From Taeniopygia guttata (Eukaryota; Chordata; Aves; Passeriformes; Estrildidae): a stretch of 64,000 nt of DNA. The DNA is taken from contig NC_133026.1 of NCBI RefSeq assembly GCF_048771995.1, positions 91,902,501-91,966,500 on the forward strand, written 5' to 3'. Positions 38,346-51,000 of this stretch are shown one piece after another. Under the pieces are notes generated by a model. The model was not told the origin of the DNA, did not search any database, and saw only the letters and a list, made by a program, of their open reading frames with translations. The translations under genes were made by a program, and so were the position numbers. The first letter of the stretch is position 1. Each line of letters opens with the position of its first letter.

Positions 38346-41300
38346 CTGAAGAAAGAGAGAGAAATATAAACATTCCCTTTAGATACTAAATCTGTAACAT
38401 TTCCTTTAACATGTGAGGTGCTGGGGGAAAAAAGAACAATATACAGCTGCTTCTTTGTGTAACATGAGAACAAGCTAAGGACATGAAAAGGAACCCTAAC
38501 TCTACTACTACCCTACTTTTGAGTGCTGTGCCCAGTTCTGGCCCCTCAGTTTGGGAAGGACACTGAGACACCTGAGCGCATCCAGAGGAGGCAACGAGGC
38601 TGGTGAGGGGCTTGGAACACAAACCCTGTGAGGATCGACTGAGGGAGCTGGGGGTGTTTAGCCTGGAGAAAAGGAGACTCAGAGGTGATTTTATCACTGT
38701 CTGCAACTTCCAGAAGGGAGGTTGTAGTCAGGTGGGGTCTGGTCTCTTCCACCGGGCAGCAACTGGCAGAATGAGAGCGCACAGTCTCAAGCTGTGTCAG
38801 GGAAGGTATAGGTTGGATATTAGGAAAAGATATTTCACCAAAAGATTAATAAAATACTGGAATTGTCTTCCCAGGGAGGTGGTAGAATCACCATCTCTGG
38901 ATGTGTTTGAAAAAAGACTGGACATGGCACTTGGTGCTATTGTCTAGTTGTGGTGTTAGGGTATAGGTTGGACTTGATGATCTTAGTGGTCTCTTCCAAC
39001 CTCATTATTCTGTGATTCTAGCATTTTGTCTTGAAAACCTGTAACCTGATCTGTTTTCCATGCTACTATTCCCATTTCCATGTTCTGTATCCAAATAAGA
39101 ACATGTAGCAAGAGAATCGTGAAAGAAGTAGCTTGATAAGTATCTGATGTAAAATTTGACAAAGATATCACAGTCTGTACTCCCTGCAGTGTGAACAGCA
39201 GCTCTGAGAGTGACTATTATTCATTTGCTTTAATTGCCTCATACTCCCCCATGTGTTTGCATGTGCAACTCTTAAAAAATCCCCACTGTTTCTGTTGCTT
39301 CTTCTGCCTAATTTAATAGCCACCCCTACATTGTTGTTCCCACTATGCATAGGCTGATCCCAAAGTCAGGGAGAAAAGACTAATTTTCTTAATCTGAAAC
39401 AAGGTCAGGTGCCTCTCTTGCTTGAGCATTATTTAAGGAACAACATTCTCAAATACATTTTGCACTAGATTGTTAATATGCAGCCAATGACCTGTTCCCA
39501 GTCTCCAAATTAGCTGAAGTGATCTCTGTGAGTAGAGTGATATAATTCAGCAGAAGTCACATGTCAATTTAAGCAACACAGTACATTTAGTAAGACTCCT
39601 AAATGATTCTAATTTAGTATTTCTTGCAAATTAATTTCCCTTAAAAATAAGTTGCCTGTTCAAAACTTCGAAGTCAGAGGAAAAACGCAGTACTGAAAAA
39701 CCCTACAAATTTTGCTCATTTTCTAATTTCTCAGGGTTTTTTTACACTTTTGTAAAAGTTTTTTAGCATAATAGTAGAAGTTTCATCTTTGAAGAGACAG
39801 TTCCCAGTCTGAACTTACCTGTCCTAGAAGAAAACCCTGGGTTTTGAAAGCTGTAATTTTTTATTTCACTGTACCATCTATCAGCCACATCTTTTCCTGA
39901 AAGACAAAAGAAACGTGCTGCAGAATCATGACATAAACACAAAAGTGTAGCTCACTTACAGCCTGGCCAGTAAGATCTTTTATAACTTAGAGCTTGGAAG
40001 GTAATGAAGACATCTGCCTCATCTTGGATAAGTGCTCCTGTCATCAGGTTTATACATACAGCTTGCACCAGCTTCTTCCTCTTGAAATGTGTTTGAAAAT
40101 GCCTAAGTGTACCAGATTTTCTAAGCAAAAGGTCACACCTGTGGATGTTTACCCCTTCCAGCTCCAGGTAAACCAAAGAAAAATTAAATTTCTGATGTCT
40201 TTTTAGTTTCCCATGTTCTCACCAGCATTGAATATTTCTGACTGTATTTATTTTTAGAGGTGTCTACCTAGCACTAAGCCATTGTGAGGGCCCATTTTGA
40301 GGCACTATAATCTGGAGTACTACAGAAACCTCAAATATTCATACTTAGGAGCTGTTTCTGTGTGGAAGCCTATGTGTCCAGCATTGTCTCATCCCACCCA
40401 AGGCTTTCCTTGACAACAGCTGCATAAGGACTATGACTACAGCCAGGGATGTAGCTCAGACCCAAAACTGCAGATGCAGTGCAGACAAATGTCAAATGTT
40501 ACTTGTTTTCCATTACTGGTTGTTAGGAAATTCTTGTGCCAAACACCAGGGGGATGAGAGGGGTTAGGTTTTTCCCTGAGCAACCTCAATAATTAAGTGC
40601 CTGCTTTGCGTTCCAGGATGCATCATCCACACAAGGCCAGGAGGTTTCAAAGCAAGCTGCCAAAGCTGTTAAGCCTGCCATCCTGAAGAATGCTGGTCCC
40701 TGGTGGACTGTTGGCTGCAGAAGAACAATGAGTCATGCTTTGCTATTTCACAGCAAAAAGTCTTAAACTTGTGCACTTCTGGAAGTCAGACTCCGTGTTA
40801 ACTTCCTTAAACTTCAGTTTGTTATGACTGAAGCCAGCTAAAAGGATGATGCTGTTAGCCTGGCAAGCTGGTTGTCAGAGCCCCAGCTGATAAGCAAATA
40901 TTCAATGAAGTGCTATCTCTAGAGAGGTTTATGAACTTGAAGTACTATGAACTTACATGCCACACTGGTTGTTAGGAATAGTGCTTAGTAGAGTAAATAT
41001 TTTTTTCTACATAGAAAGGTAACAAAACATCTCTTTCCTCCCAAAGTTTCAGGAACAGCAATTGGCTTTTCTTTTCCTTCTCTCCTTGCACCAGAAAAAC
41101 AAAACCAGTAGACCTGTATTATGGTTGAAGTATGTAACACATACTTATTCCTTTCTTACTTACACTAGAGTTAAAATGAAGGCTAAAATAAAATGCAAAT
41201 AGTGACCTTTATGCAATACAAGGGGAAAGAAAAAGCACATAGCAAAAAACCACACAACAAATCAATCAGGTCATCCTGTCCCACTCCAGATTTCATAGCT

Positions 41301-44300
41301 TTGAAGGATTTAGATGGGTTTGTGGTAAGCTGGCTGTAACAGAAGTACAGAAGGTGACTGCTGACATATCAGGCCTTATGAAGCCCATGTATTTTATCTG
41401 TACTAGTGCTGAAGTGAATGTACCACATAAGCAAGATTTTAGCAGATGTAGGACTGAATTCTCACTGCTGCCAGGTATTTATTCACTCTGTATATAATGT
41501 ATCAGTGTAATATAGTATTTAAGAGAAAGTCACTCCCACTCTGCTTACTGTAGCTCTAGGCTGTATGTGACAGAACTTAAAATCTACAAAATGCAAGTAT
41601 TGCAGGGCACATGGAAGTTTGGACAAACACTTTCTCTTCATAATTAATTTGCTTTTAATTAAAATAATACTATCATTTAAAAAATTGTTTTCTTTTTAAT
41701 TCAAGAGAGATAGAAATGGCATCAGGTAAGACTGCCTCAATCCTATACCTGAAAGACAATGAGCATAGTTAGCACAGTCTATCATGTGTTAATTCCCAGA
41801 TTTCAAGGATGAAAGCTTTCAACTGACTGAGGCCAGGCAGTTAAAGCTGAGAAACTGATCACTGTTCTACATTTTTCACATGCTGGATCAAGTTTTCATT
41901 ATATAGCATTGCTGTCATCATCCTTGAATTAAAAGAGTCATGGCCTCATAAACTGTGAGAAAATAAAGACTGACTTTTTTCATGCAAAAGAGAAGGTCAC
42001 CAATGGACTAGGCAATTTTCAACAAACTCTGTCCTGAAATCACGTTAAAGAAGCGTCCTGTAAGCGAAGGCAATGAATGGTACCTGTCACATGGCACAGG
42101 AAGTGAGGGGGAATGCAAAGTGGAAGTTATTACTTTGTGAGAAGACAGGTAGGTACCTAGCAATCGATTAAACAGACTCTCTTTCCTCTGAAATACTTCT
42201 ATTCTGATTATTTTCCCTTTGTGGAGCAAAGACAATGCCCTGATGGGACACAAGCCAAACCAGTGTTGAGAGTAATAGCTGGCACACAAGGGACCAAGGA
42301 AAACCCCTGTTTTGAACCCAGTAACCTCCAGGCTTCCAGAGAGAAAACAGCACAAGGGTCAGGAGTGCACTGAGCCTACCTGCTTTAGCAGCAACTTGCA
42401 TCCTCAGACTTACTAGTTCAGAAAACTGACCACAATATTTCCATTTAAATGTATTATGGAATAAATTATGCAGTCCTATTTAGGGTCCGTTTTGATTGTT
42501 TTTCAATGTTCCATTGAAAACAGCTCGCCCTGCTCCCAAAGTTCCCCCAAAGCAAAGGAAGTTGGTTACAGTTCAAAATGCTCTTCAGTCAGAAGGAAAA
42601 AAGCAGAAAAGAAATGGCTCACATTCCTGATCAGAGCAGAAATGATAAAGTTTACTCCTCTCAAGAAGCACATGGATGTGCCCTGCAGTCAGAACTGCAG
42701 CTTGAACTGTTGCTCTGCTTGTGGAACTGATTAGTAAATATTCTGCTGGGCTTTTTTATCACTCTTCCTCTTTGCACTGCTGTAAACTAGGCTCAGAGTT
42801 TCAACACTTTCACTATGGAAACGCGGTTTGACTCCACCCTTCTCCCAGGAGAGACAGCTCACTAATGACCTGCTCAGCTAGGTTTACTAGACATTCATTT
42901 CAGAACAGGCTGAATCTCAATCTAATGAGTTTCAGTCATCTTCCTCAGGTGAAAACTTGGCGCAACAATCCTTGAACTAACATCCAAGTATAGTTTTGCC
43001 CAAGACTAGGACCAGAATCAGCACAGTGATTTGATTTTATTTGCACAAGATACATGCTTGCAACGTGGCCACACTGACTGTGCTTCAAGATTCCTGAGAG
43101 GGTCAGAGGAGTGACCATGTGGGCTCAGTCCATATGTAGGACTAACAGTCTAAATTATGTCCTCCTTATTATCAAGGGGCCACTGCATGCAAGCAGTGAC
43201 TTGTCCATGCTTTGCATCTTATCAGCTGTGCTGTCGTGCATTAAATGTCATTTTTAGCTATTCTCCTGGGTGAGGAGCTGTGTGGATGTTGACGGGGTGA
43301 GCACTAACAACTGGTACCAGACCAAGGGTTGCAGGGACCTCTGGGTGGGGCCAGCAACTGGAGCACCAGAAAACCACAAGAGGGACCAGCTGGTGAGCAG
43401 GTGAAGTGCTCTGAGGGGAGCTGCAGAAGTGAATGGCCATTGCAGGGTGGGTCTGATCAGCAGCCAGGGACCTGCGTGTGTGAGATGCACTGTGCTGGCG
43501 ACTGGAGTGGAACTGCAGACTCAGGAATTGGTGTGTCCAGGTGCAAGCTACTGGGGAGATCGGAATCCAGGGAGAGCTAGTGGGCAGACAGTGTCTGAGC
43601 TCAGTTACTGCTGGGATCCACACTGGAATTCTATTTCTATTATATACATGTATATAAACATAGGTAATTTAACACTGTACAAGATACTTTACATCTACTT
43701 TTAAATCATTTACTGAGAAATAGGTATTTGTATTTCTATATACTACATTAATTTACTTACATATACTCCAGTAACATATATTGGAATCAGACGGAAAAGG
43801 AAAGAGGAAGAGGCCACTGGTGCTGTTCATTTTAATACTGACTGCATCTATTTGTGCTGTTCTGCACATAAACACATATCCACAATATATTGTGTAAGGC
43901 TGGAAACACATTCCCAGCCTGGGCAAGACTGGACACACATTCCCAGCGTCACCATTGGGAACACAATGCTGTGGCAGCCCTATTCCTGTATTTAGCTCAC
44001 CTCAACTGGGCCCAGTTAATTCCTCTGGGCCCAGCCTTACTGTTTCTGCTCATACCAAAGAATGCTTAAATCCTCAAGTAATCCAACATTCTAATAGAAT
44101 CACACAGGCCATATTTCTCTGCAAATGGACAGCACCTTGGTGATCTACTTAAAAACTAAGTTTTCACAACATTCTTTTGACCAGTCAGGGGATAGAGGGT
44201 AGATTTAACATTGCCTTTGAAATAAAGTATCTGCCTAGACCAAAGTCATACCAATGGCTTTTGGAAATAATTCTCTGATTTCATCATCTCTCATGCAGGT

Positions 44301-47300
44301 CCTTACTTTATTTTACTTTATTTAACACTATGGTATGAGCCTGGAGTTAGACAGCAATAGATACATCAAGACAGGCCTTCAGTCAGAGCACACTCCTCCA
44401 GGGCTTGGACAGACAGTGCTTGTGCTGTTCTGCACACTAGTCCCAGCCTTAGGAGACCCAAATTCCTCCCATGACAGATTTGGGGGATAGCTGACTGGAT
44501 TTCTCTTACAAACTCTCTAGGGTTTATAAACCATAGTGCTTCCACCAGCAAGAGGGCATGTTCTTTTCAGCCACACCAGCCATCCCAAACAGAATTCAGA
44601 CATCCAGTGCTTGCCTTCAGCCTCCCAACACACGAGAAATGAGATGAGGCATCCTGTGAAGCCTGACATAGCACAGCTGCCAAGGCAGGCTGCAGTCTCT
44701 CGCATTAGTGGCAGATGACAGCTCACTTATTTGAACAGACAAAGAAAAGTCTGCCACAGAGCAGTTCCTGCAGGACTGGAGGGAGGAAACAGCTGTCAAC
44801 TCTTTCTTGGATTACAGGGATAAACATATTTCTAGCAACAGCTTTAGGCTATGTAACTCTAAAATCCTGAAGAGAATTCAAGGTATTCTTGTACCAAGGG
44901 AAGAGTCATATTAGGCAGCTTTATAGTTGAAAGCTTAAATCTTCCCTGAAACAAGAAATACATCTTCTGGCATTATTACAAAACTCAGCAAGAGCCAAAA
45001 TAAACAACAGCGTCACTTTTTGAGAGAGAATACAGAGAATTCTAGAGGTTTATTGAGTCTTGCTTTATCTGGGAAAGAAACCAGAAGACACTGCCTGCCT
45101 TTGTTAAGTCCCTGAATGGATGTCTTAATCCAAATTTCAGCCTCATTGAGCAGGGTACAAATTAACTATCGAGAGGGAACTATATGAGAAAAAGAGGAAG
45201 AATGAACCAACTCCTCAGAGGTGAAGATTAAGCCTAGATGAGAAAATAACTTCCTTTGAAGAACTAGCTTTCTCATTCTGGTACTTCGAGTGATCTTGTT
45301 GGAAATGTAGAAATGTTTCACAGAACAAGAGGATGTACTTTATTTTTCTCAACATGGTATTTAGTCCTGTGGATAAAAACCAGCAAAACTTCACAAAACT
45401 GGAAAGTTATGTATGTTGTGTATGTATGGAAATGGTGCATTGAAGAAAACAGACCAGATCCAGAGAAAAGACAGACATTTTGTAGAAGGATTTGTGTGTT
45501 ATGTTTCTAGCTCTCTAAAAGGGAATTCTGTGGTTTAACCTCAAGGGAAGGAGCACAGGCCAGTAACACAAACAAGAAAGAGCTAAGCTCAGTCAGTGAG
45601 TCATAGCCACTATGCAAACTCTGCCATACATCTGTGTTTTCCCATGCTGCTCCGAATCCTTTCCTCACACCCTTGTAAGGGACAGAATGCCAAATATGAG
45701 CAGATCAAATTGTATTTTTCCACCATGGGTTTCTTTTTCAACATGAAAATTTGGACTAGAGTTGGCACTTGAAGAGGAACCAAACAGCATCCCTGGGACT
45801 AAAACTCACAAAAATTTCCAGGTCCTTCAAACAGAGCCTCCAGCCTACAGAAAAGAGCTTCTGTTTCTTTGGGGCTGTGCTGGAAATTCCAGGGGTAGAC
45901 TGAAATAAAGAAAGCAAGTGGTCACTTTTAATACATCCCACCTGCTGTCCCAGCAGGCTGAGGCATGAGCCCTACTCACTGGAGGGAGGCAGGAGGAAAG
46001 AGCCTGCTGAATCTCTCTCCAGCCAAGGGCTCACTACAGGCTATCAGCCTGACCAAAATTCAACTCCTGGGGCACCCAAATCAAAGGCTCCCAGTTACAA
46101 ATTACATTTGCAATCAGAACATACATGAAGTAAAACAGTCTTCAAAAATGTTGTCATGAAAAAGGGCATAAAGCTGTTTGCTGACACATTTGAAGATACT
46201 AGTGGAAGGACATTAGCCACTGTCACTTTGGTGTCCAGTCCTCTGCTTTTGCCCCTACAAACAAGAACTTCTGTGCAGTGTGCAAGAGACATTTTTCCAC
46301 TTCCCTCACCACAGCTGGGCTGTGGGCTGACCTCTCTTTGGCTGGGACAAACTAAGGATAAAGGTGAAGTAGGAGGCACTGTTGACTTCCTTCTCTCCTG
46401 CATGAACACACAAGTACCACCAAAGACAGCTCCACAGCAGGGACACAGGGAGCAGCGTAGCTGCCAAGTCCTGCCTCCAAAGGGACATAACACACCACCA
46501 CAATCCCATACTCCCTCTGTGCCCACATACGCTTCTTGCTCTCAGGACACATAGGTGACTGCAAACCACCAGCCTGTCCCCAGGGAACCTGGACTGGGCT
46601 ATGCTGGATACATTTTTGAGATAGAGGAAACTCCAGCACCCTTGCTACCAGATGCAAGCCAAAGTACTTAAGGGATTTATCAGGTGTCTGAGTCAACAAG
46701 TGAAGAGAGCTCACCTGATTGGTCATAGGATGCCCATGCCAGGTTTTCTCCACAATTCCCATTAGCAGACTCAGAGCTGTGCTTGAGGACCCTCGTAGTA
46801 GCCAGTTCTTCTGCATACCTAGCAAATGAATCCACACATTCAGTTAGGGACCACAGCTGCAATGAGCAGAAAGGAGGAGGAAGAGAAGAATATGCAAGCA
46901 AAGAATTGTGCTGGAAGATGATGGGTTTAAGTCAAGTTGCAAAGTCCTGAAGCCAGAGATGCTTTAAAGTTACATAGACCAATGAGTTAGGCAAAGGAAA
47001 AACATGTTTTCCTTCTCTTTCATGAGTATCTGTATAAATTCTGAGAAGGGCCTAGAAGAAATCAAAGGGCAGATCCCCTTGCACCATATTTTATCCAGCA
47101 CCTGGAAATCCTACGGCCATCCTCAAACACAGCTGTGGGTGGAAAGGGATGTACCTACAGCAATTGCTACAAGTGCCACCTCCTGGCATTTCTAAGTCCC
47201 TCACAGGAGGAAATTAATTGTTCTCAGTGAGACTGGGAAAAAAAATAGATGTGGGAATTCAGTCAAAGCAAGCATAAACCCCCTACATTTACAAATGAAA

Positions 47301-48018
47301 GAAAAAAGTCAATTGCAAAAAAAGAGCAATGTTCCAGGCAATACGATGGAAGAGAAGGGGATCACATGGAGACTCTGAGGCAACAACTGTGTAAACCAAC
47401 ATAGGGATAAGCAGCACTGTTTCTATAGAATTTGACATGTGGGTGAATGTGGGATGTATTTTATTTTCTTAGAAAAATAGGGTTAAGAAGAACATAATGG
47501 GTAAAGCAATTACTCTCTTTATTCAGCATTGGAAAGGCTTCAGTACAGAGATAGGGAAATTGGAACGACCATTTGTTATTTCCTATAGTGGCAACAAAGA
47601 GAGTCATCAGGTCATAGATTTAAAATTCAAGTGAGACAAAGCTCTTCTTCTACACTGTGCAGCAGAAGTCATTGCCACAGGATAATGCAGGCACCAAAGC
47701 ACATGTGAGTTTGAAAAAGAGAGAGGCAAAAACAGCGTATGGATATGGGGAGGAATCTTCACAGCATATTAAACAACAGCAACAAATAAATGAGGATACA
47801 ACTTACTACTTAGGAAAATGGTGATGTCCAGGATAAATCCGTAATTTCCAGAAAAAGATAATAGGGGAAGGATCACATTTGTTTTGTCCTCCTACTCCTT
47901 CCCTAATCGTGAATTACTGGCATCTGCCAGAGACATGAATTTTGTGCAGCTGAACATTTTGACCCAAGCTAGTACTTCAGTCATTAGGTTCTAATTTCCT
48001 TCTGCCCTAATCCTCCCA

Positions 48019-48066
<48 letters not shown>

Positions 48067-51000
48067 TATTCATCTACATCCATTGATTTAGAAATAATGA
48101 AAACTTGTCAGTTGTCAGTTTGCTAGATTCTGGACTAAAGGATATTTAGATGCTATCTCTACAGTTCTGTAATTTTTCTCAGGATCCTCATATCCCAAGT
48201 TAGAGGCAGGACTGAGACTAAGTACACATTGCAGATGGATGAAGCTGCCAGGGATTTGAGACAAAAGGTGATTAATCCACTCCAGCTCAGGCAGTTGAAA
48301 GCATGAGATTTTCATCTCAGATCATCACCCTATGCTTCATTACAGTCAGAGATAAACAGACACCTGCTGAGGCTGACTCATCTCATGTTAAAGCCAGGAT
48401 CCAATAATCAGTTCACCTGTCACAGTAACTGGACCTGAAAATAGTAGGAAACACACCATTTTCAACACAGGTAGAGAAGCAAAGAAAAGCACCCAGAGAG
48501 AATAGCATCTAAACACATACCAACAATATATATATATATGTCCTATATATAGGATATACTCAAAGAAAAGGTGAAGTTCCTCTTTTAATTTAAGAATATG
48601 CAAGATCTATCTTGACAAATATGAGATTTCTTAAATTTCATGTCTTTTATTCAGATCAAAACATTTCTTGTTCTTGCTATCAACCAGTTTTACCTGTCTC
48701 TGAATGTGTCTTTTAAGTTACAGACCTCAACCAAAGAGAAACCTCTCTTTGTTGTTCATTGCAGCAGGGCATCAGCTGAGACCAAAGAGGGCTGTGAGGA
48801 ATTTCTGAAGGATCTAAAAATACCCAGCAAGGGCAACAGCACACTTAGAGATAAATGTGGAGCAACGCATATTTGATAGAATAATCTGAACTATTCACAC
48901 AAGCCAACTTCTTCAAACTGAGTGTAGCACTTCTGAGACCAAACAAGTGCTATTGACAAGTCAATGAAATCTCTTACTCACTGTGAGCATGAAAAACAGA
49001 AACAAAAAAAGAAACCCTTAGAAGAACAGAAGGAAAGCCCCAGCAGATTACAAGGTTGGTGGATGAGTCACTGGCTTTCTATATCTTAGGAATACTGTAT
49101 CCAGTTATAATGGTGTGTCAAGAAAAGAAAAAAAAAAAAGTGAAAACACCAAGATTTTTCTTGCTGCCAGAGGTCATGTCCACATGCCATTTACATGGTG
49201 TGTTGTACAGCACAACACCTGGGAGAAATCTAGGAGCCACACAGTTCATCTGTGTGACATCTCTGTCCCATCATTCTGGGACAATAAATCAGGTTCTGGA
49301 AAGACTACAGCATCTCTGGCTCCTAATAACTCAGCACAGAGAAATCTGTGTGGTTGTGGTAGAAAGATAATGGGAGCAGATCTTATGTCTAGAGTAGGGA
49401 TCAAACTGCCCGCCATTTAGTATAATTTATCTTCCAAATAGTTTAATCAGCATTTGCTCCTTCTATTATCTTCTTTGTACTGTGAGGATCAGCATGAAAA
49501 AAAATTGAAGATTATAAAATCTACTTTTTGAAAAAGATTGCTGTAAATAGAAGAGAATTAATCTGGTTATCATAACTATAGCAAAGAGGACAAACAGTAT
49601 TGGACTCAAATTTCTGTAAGGAAGATTCAAGTCAGAGAGCAGGAAGATGGATTCACTGTATGTTAGACTGAGAAGAACTTGTGCAGACTTCAACACTGGA
49701 GTAGAGGCAAGATGTTTCCTTCCTGACAGAACAGAGAACATATAATACTTTTACATTTGAGGCTGGACGAGACAGATAAATTAATCAGAAAATACTTCCT
49801 CCTGATTCTACTGATCTTAGACCAGTTGCCACTTTTTACCATGAATAAGTTCTTTTTTCTCTATTTCAGCAGGAGTAGATATTCTCCTGCAGGTGACAAT
49901 CCCTCATCTGACAGAAGTGGTGGTGGAGCATGTTTTATACAACTGCCCTCTGCAGAAGACACCTACCAATGCAGACAGATGTAGTGCACATGTGAAAAAG
50001 GCTCCCAGAAAGATTTGTACAGTTGTGACCACAAAAGTGTCCATGTGACCAGCTACAGCTATGGGATGGAAAAAGAGAAGATGAAAGAGGAGAGTCCCTC
50101 GCTTTCTACTCAGTAAGTCTTCACTGGTTATCAGCATGCCAAAATGAAACAGTAGTAAACACAGTAAACCTAGCAGATAAAAGTAAACACAGTCAAACCT
50201 AACAGATAAAAGAGTCACAAATCTCTTTAGAGAAAAGAAAGGACTGAACTCACTGTTGGGCTCCTCTGTTTAACTTCTTGCAGAGTTTTAATGGGGGGAC
50301 TCCATGTTTCTTCCTGTAGTCATTGTGTACTTTCAAGACTTCTTCAGCAAATTGTTTGGAAGCTGAAATCAAATTTTAAAAAAAATTGGAAAGGTCTGTA
50401 AAATATAGACATTAGTGAAGACAGAAAAAACATACCCTGTACCTAAGCCCTGATGCAGGCTGGACAGAAGAACACAGGATGAAATGAACCACTGACTTCC
50501 ATCCAGAAACAAACTAACAGATACTCCCATTGGGAAACTACAGACTCACCAAAGGTTAAAGAAAACTGTGATCCTTACTGCTTTCCTCAATAGCAAGGTG
50601 GTTTAAAGTTGTTCAAACAGTTTGTCAGTTCAAAACCAAAATCTGTTTGACTGACTTTCATTTTAAGATATCTGTACTGCATCACCATTCCAATCTCAGA
50701 GTAAGCAACAACTAAGTCCTTCGAGAAGATGCATTAAAAATACAAATGATTGTTCCTCTAAGCAAGGATTGTCTGTATTATTCAGGGTACCACCTAAAAA
50801 GAATGAAGATATTAAAATGTTTAGATCTCTGCAAGTACTTGGAAACATGCAACATTCTTCTAATTCATTTTATAGTACAAATTCATAGAAATCTCAAAAT
50901 GCACCTTTATTTGGCTCAACACAAATAAATGTTGACAACAGCAAGTGGTAAGGAAAGATACAACTACTGTGGCATGGTCTTTATATTTATTAATGACTCA

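Noticed and set aside
46352-46837. 161-codon - strand frame overlapping GLIPR2 exon 3
   Set aside because: It is in a different frame from the CAP-domain coding sequence, which is unambiguous from 46818 to 46715.
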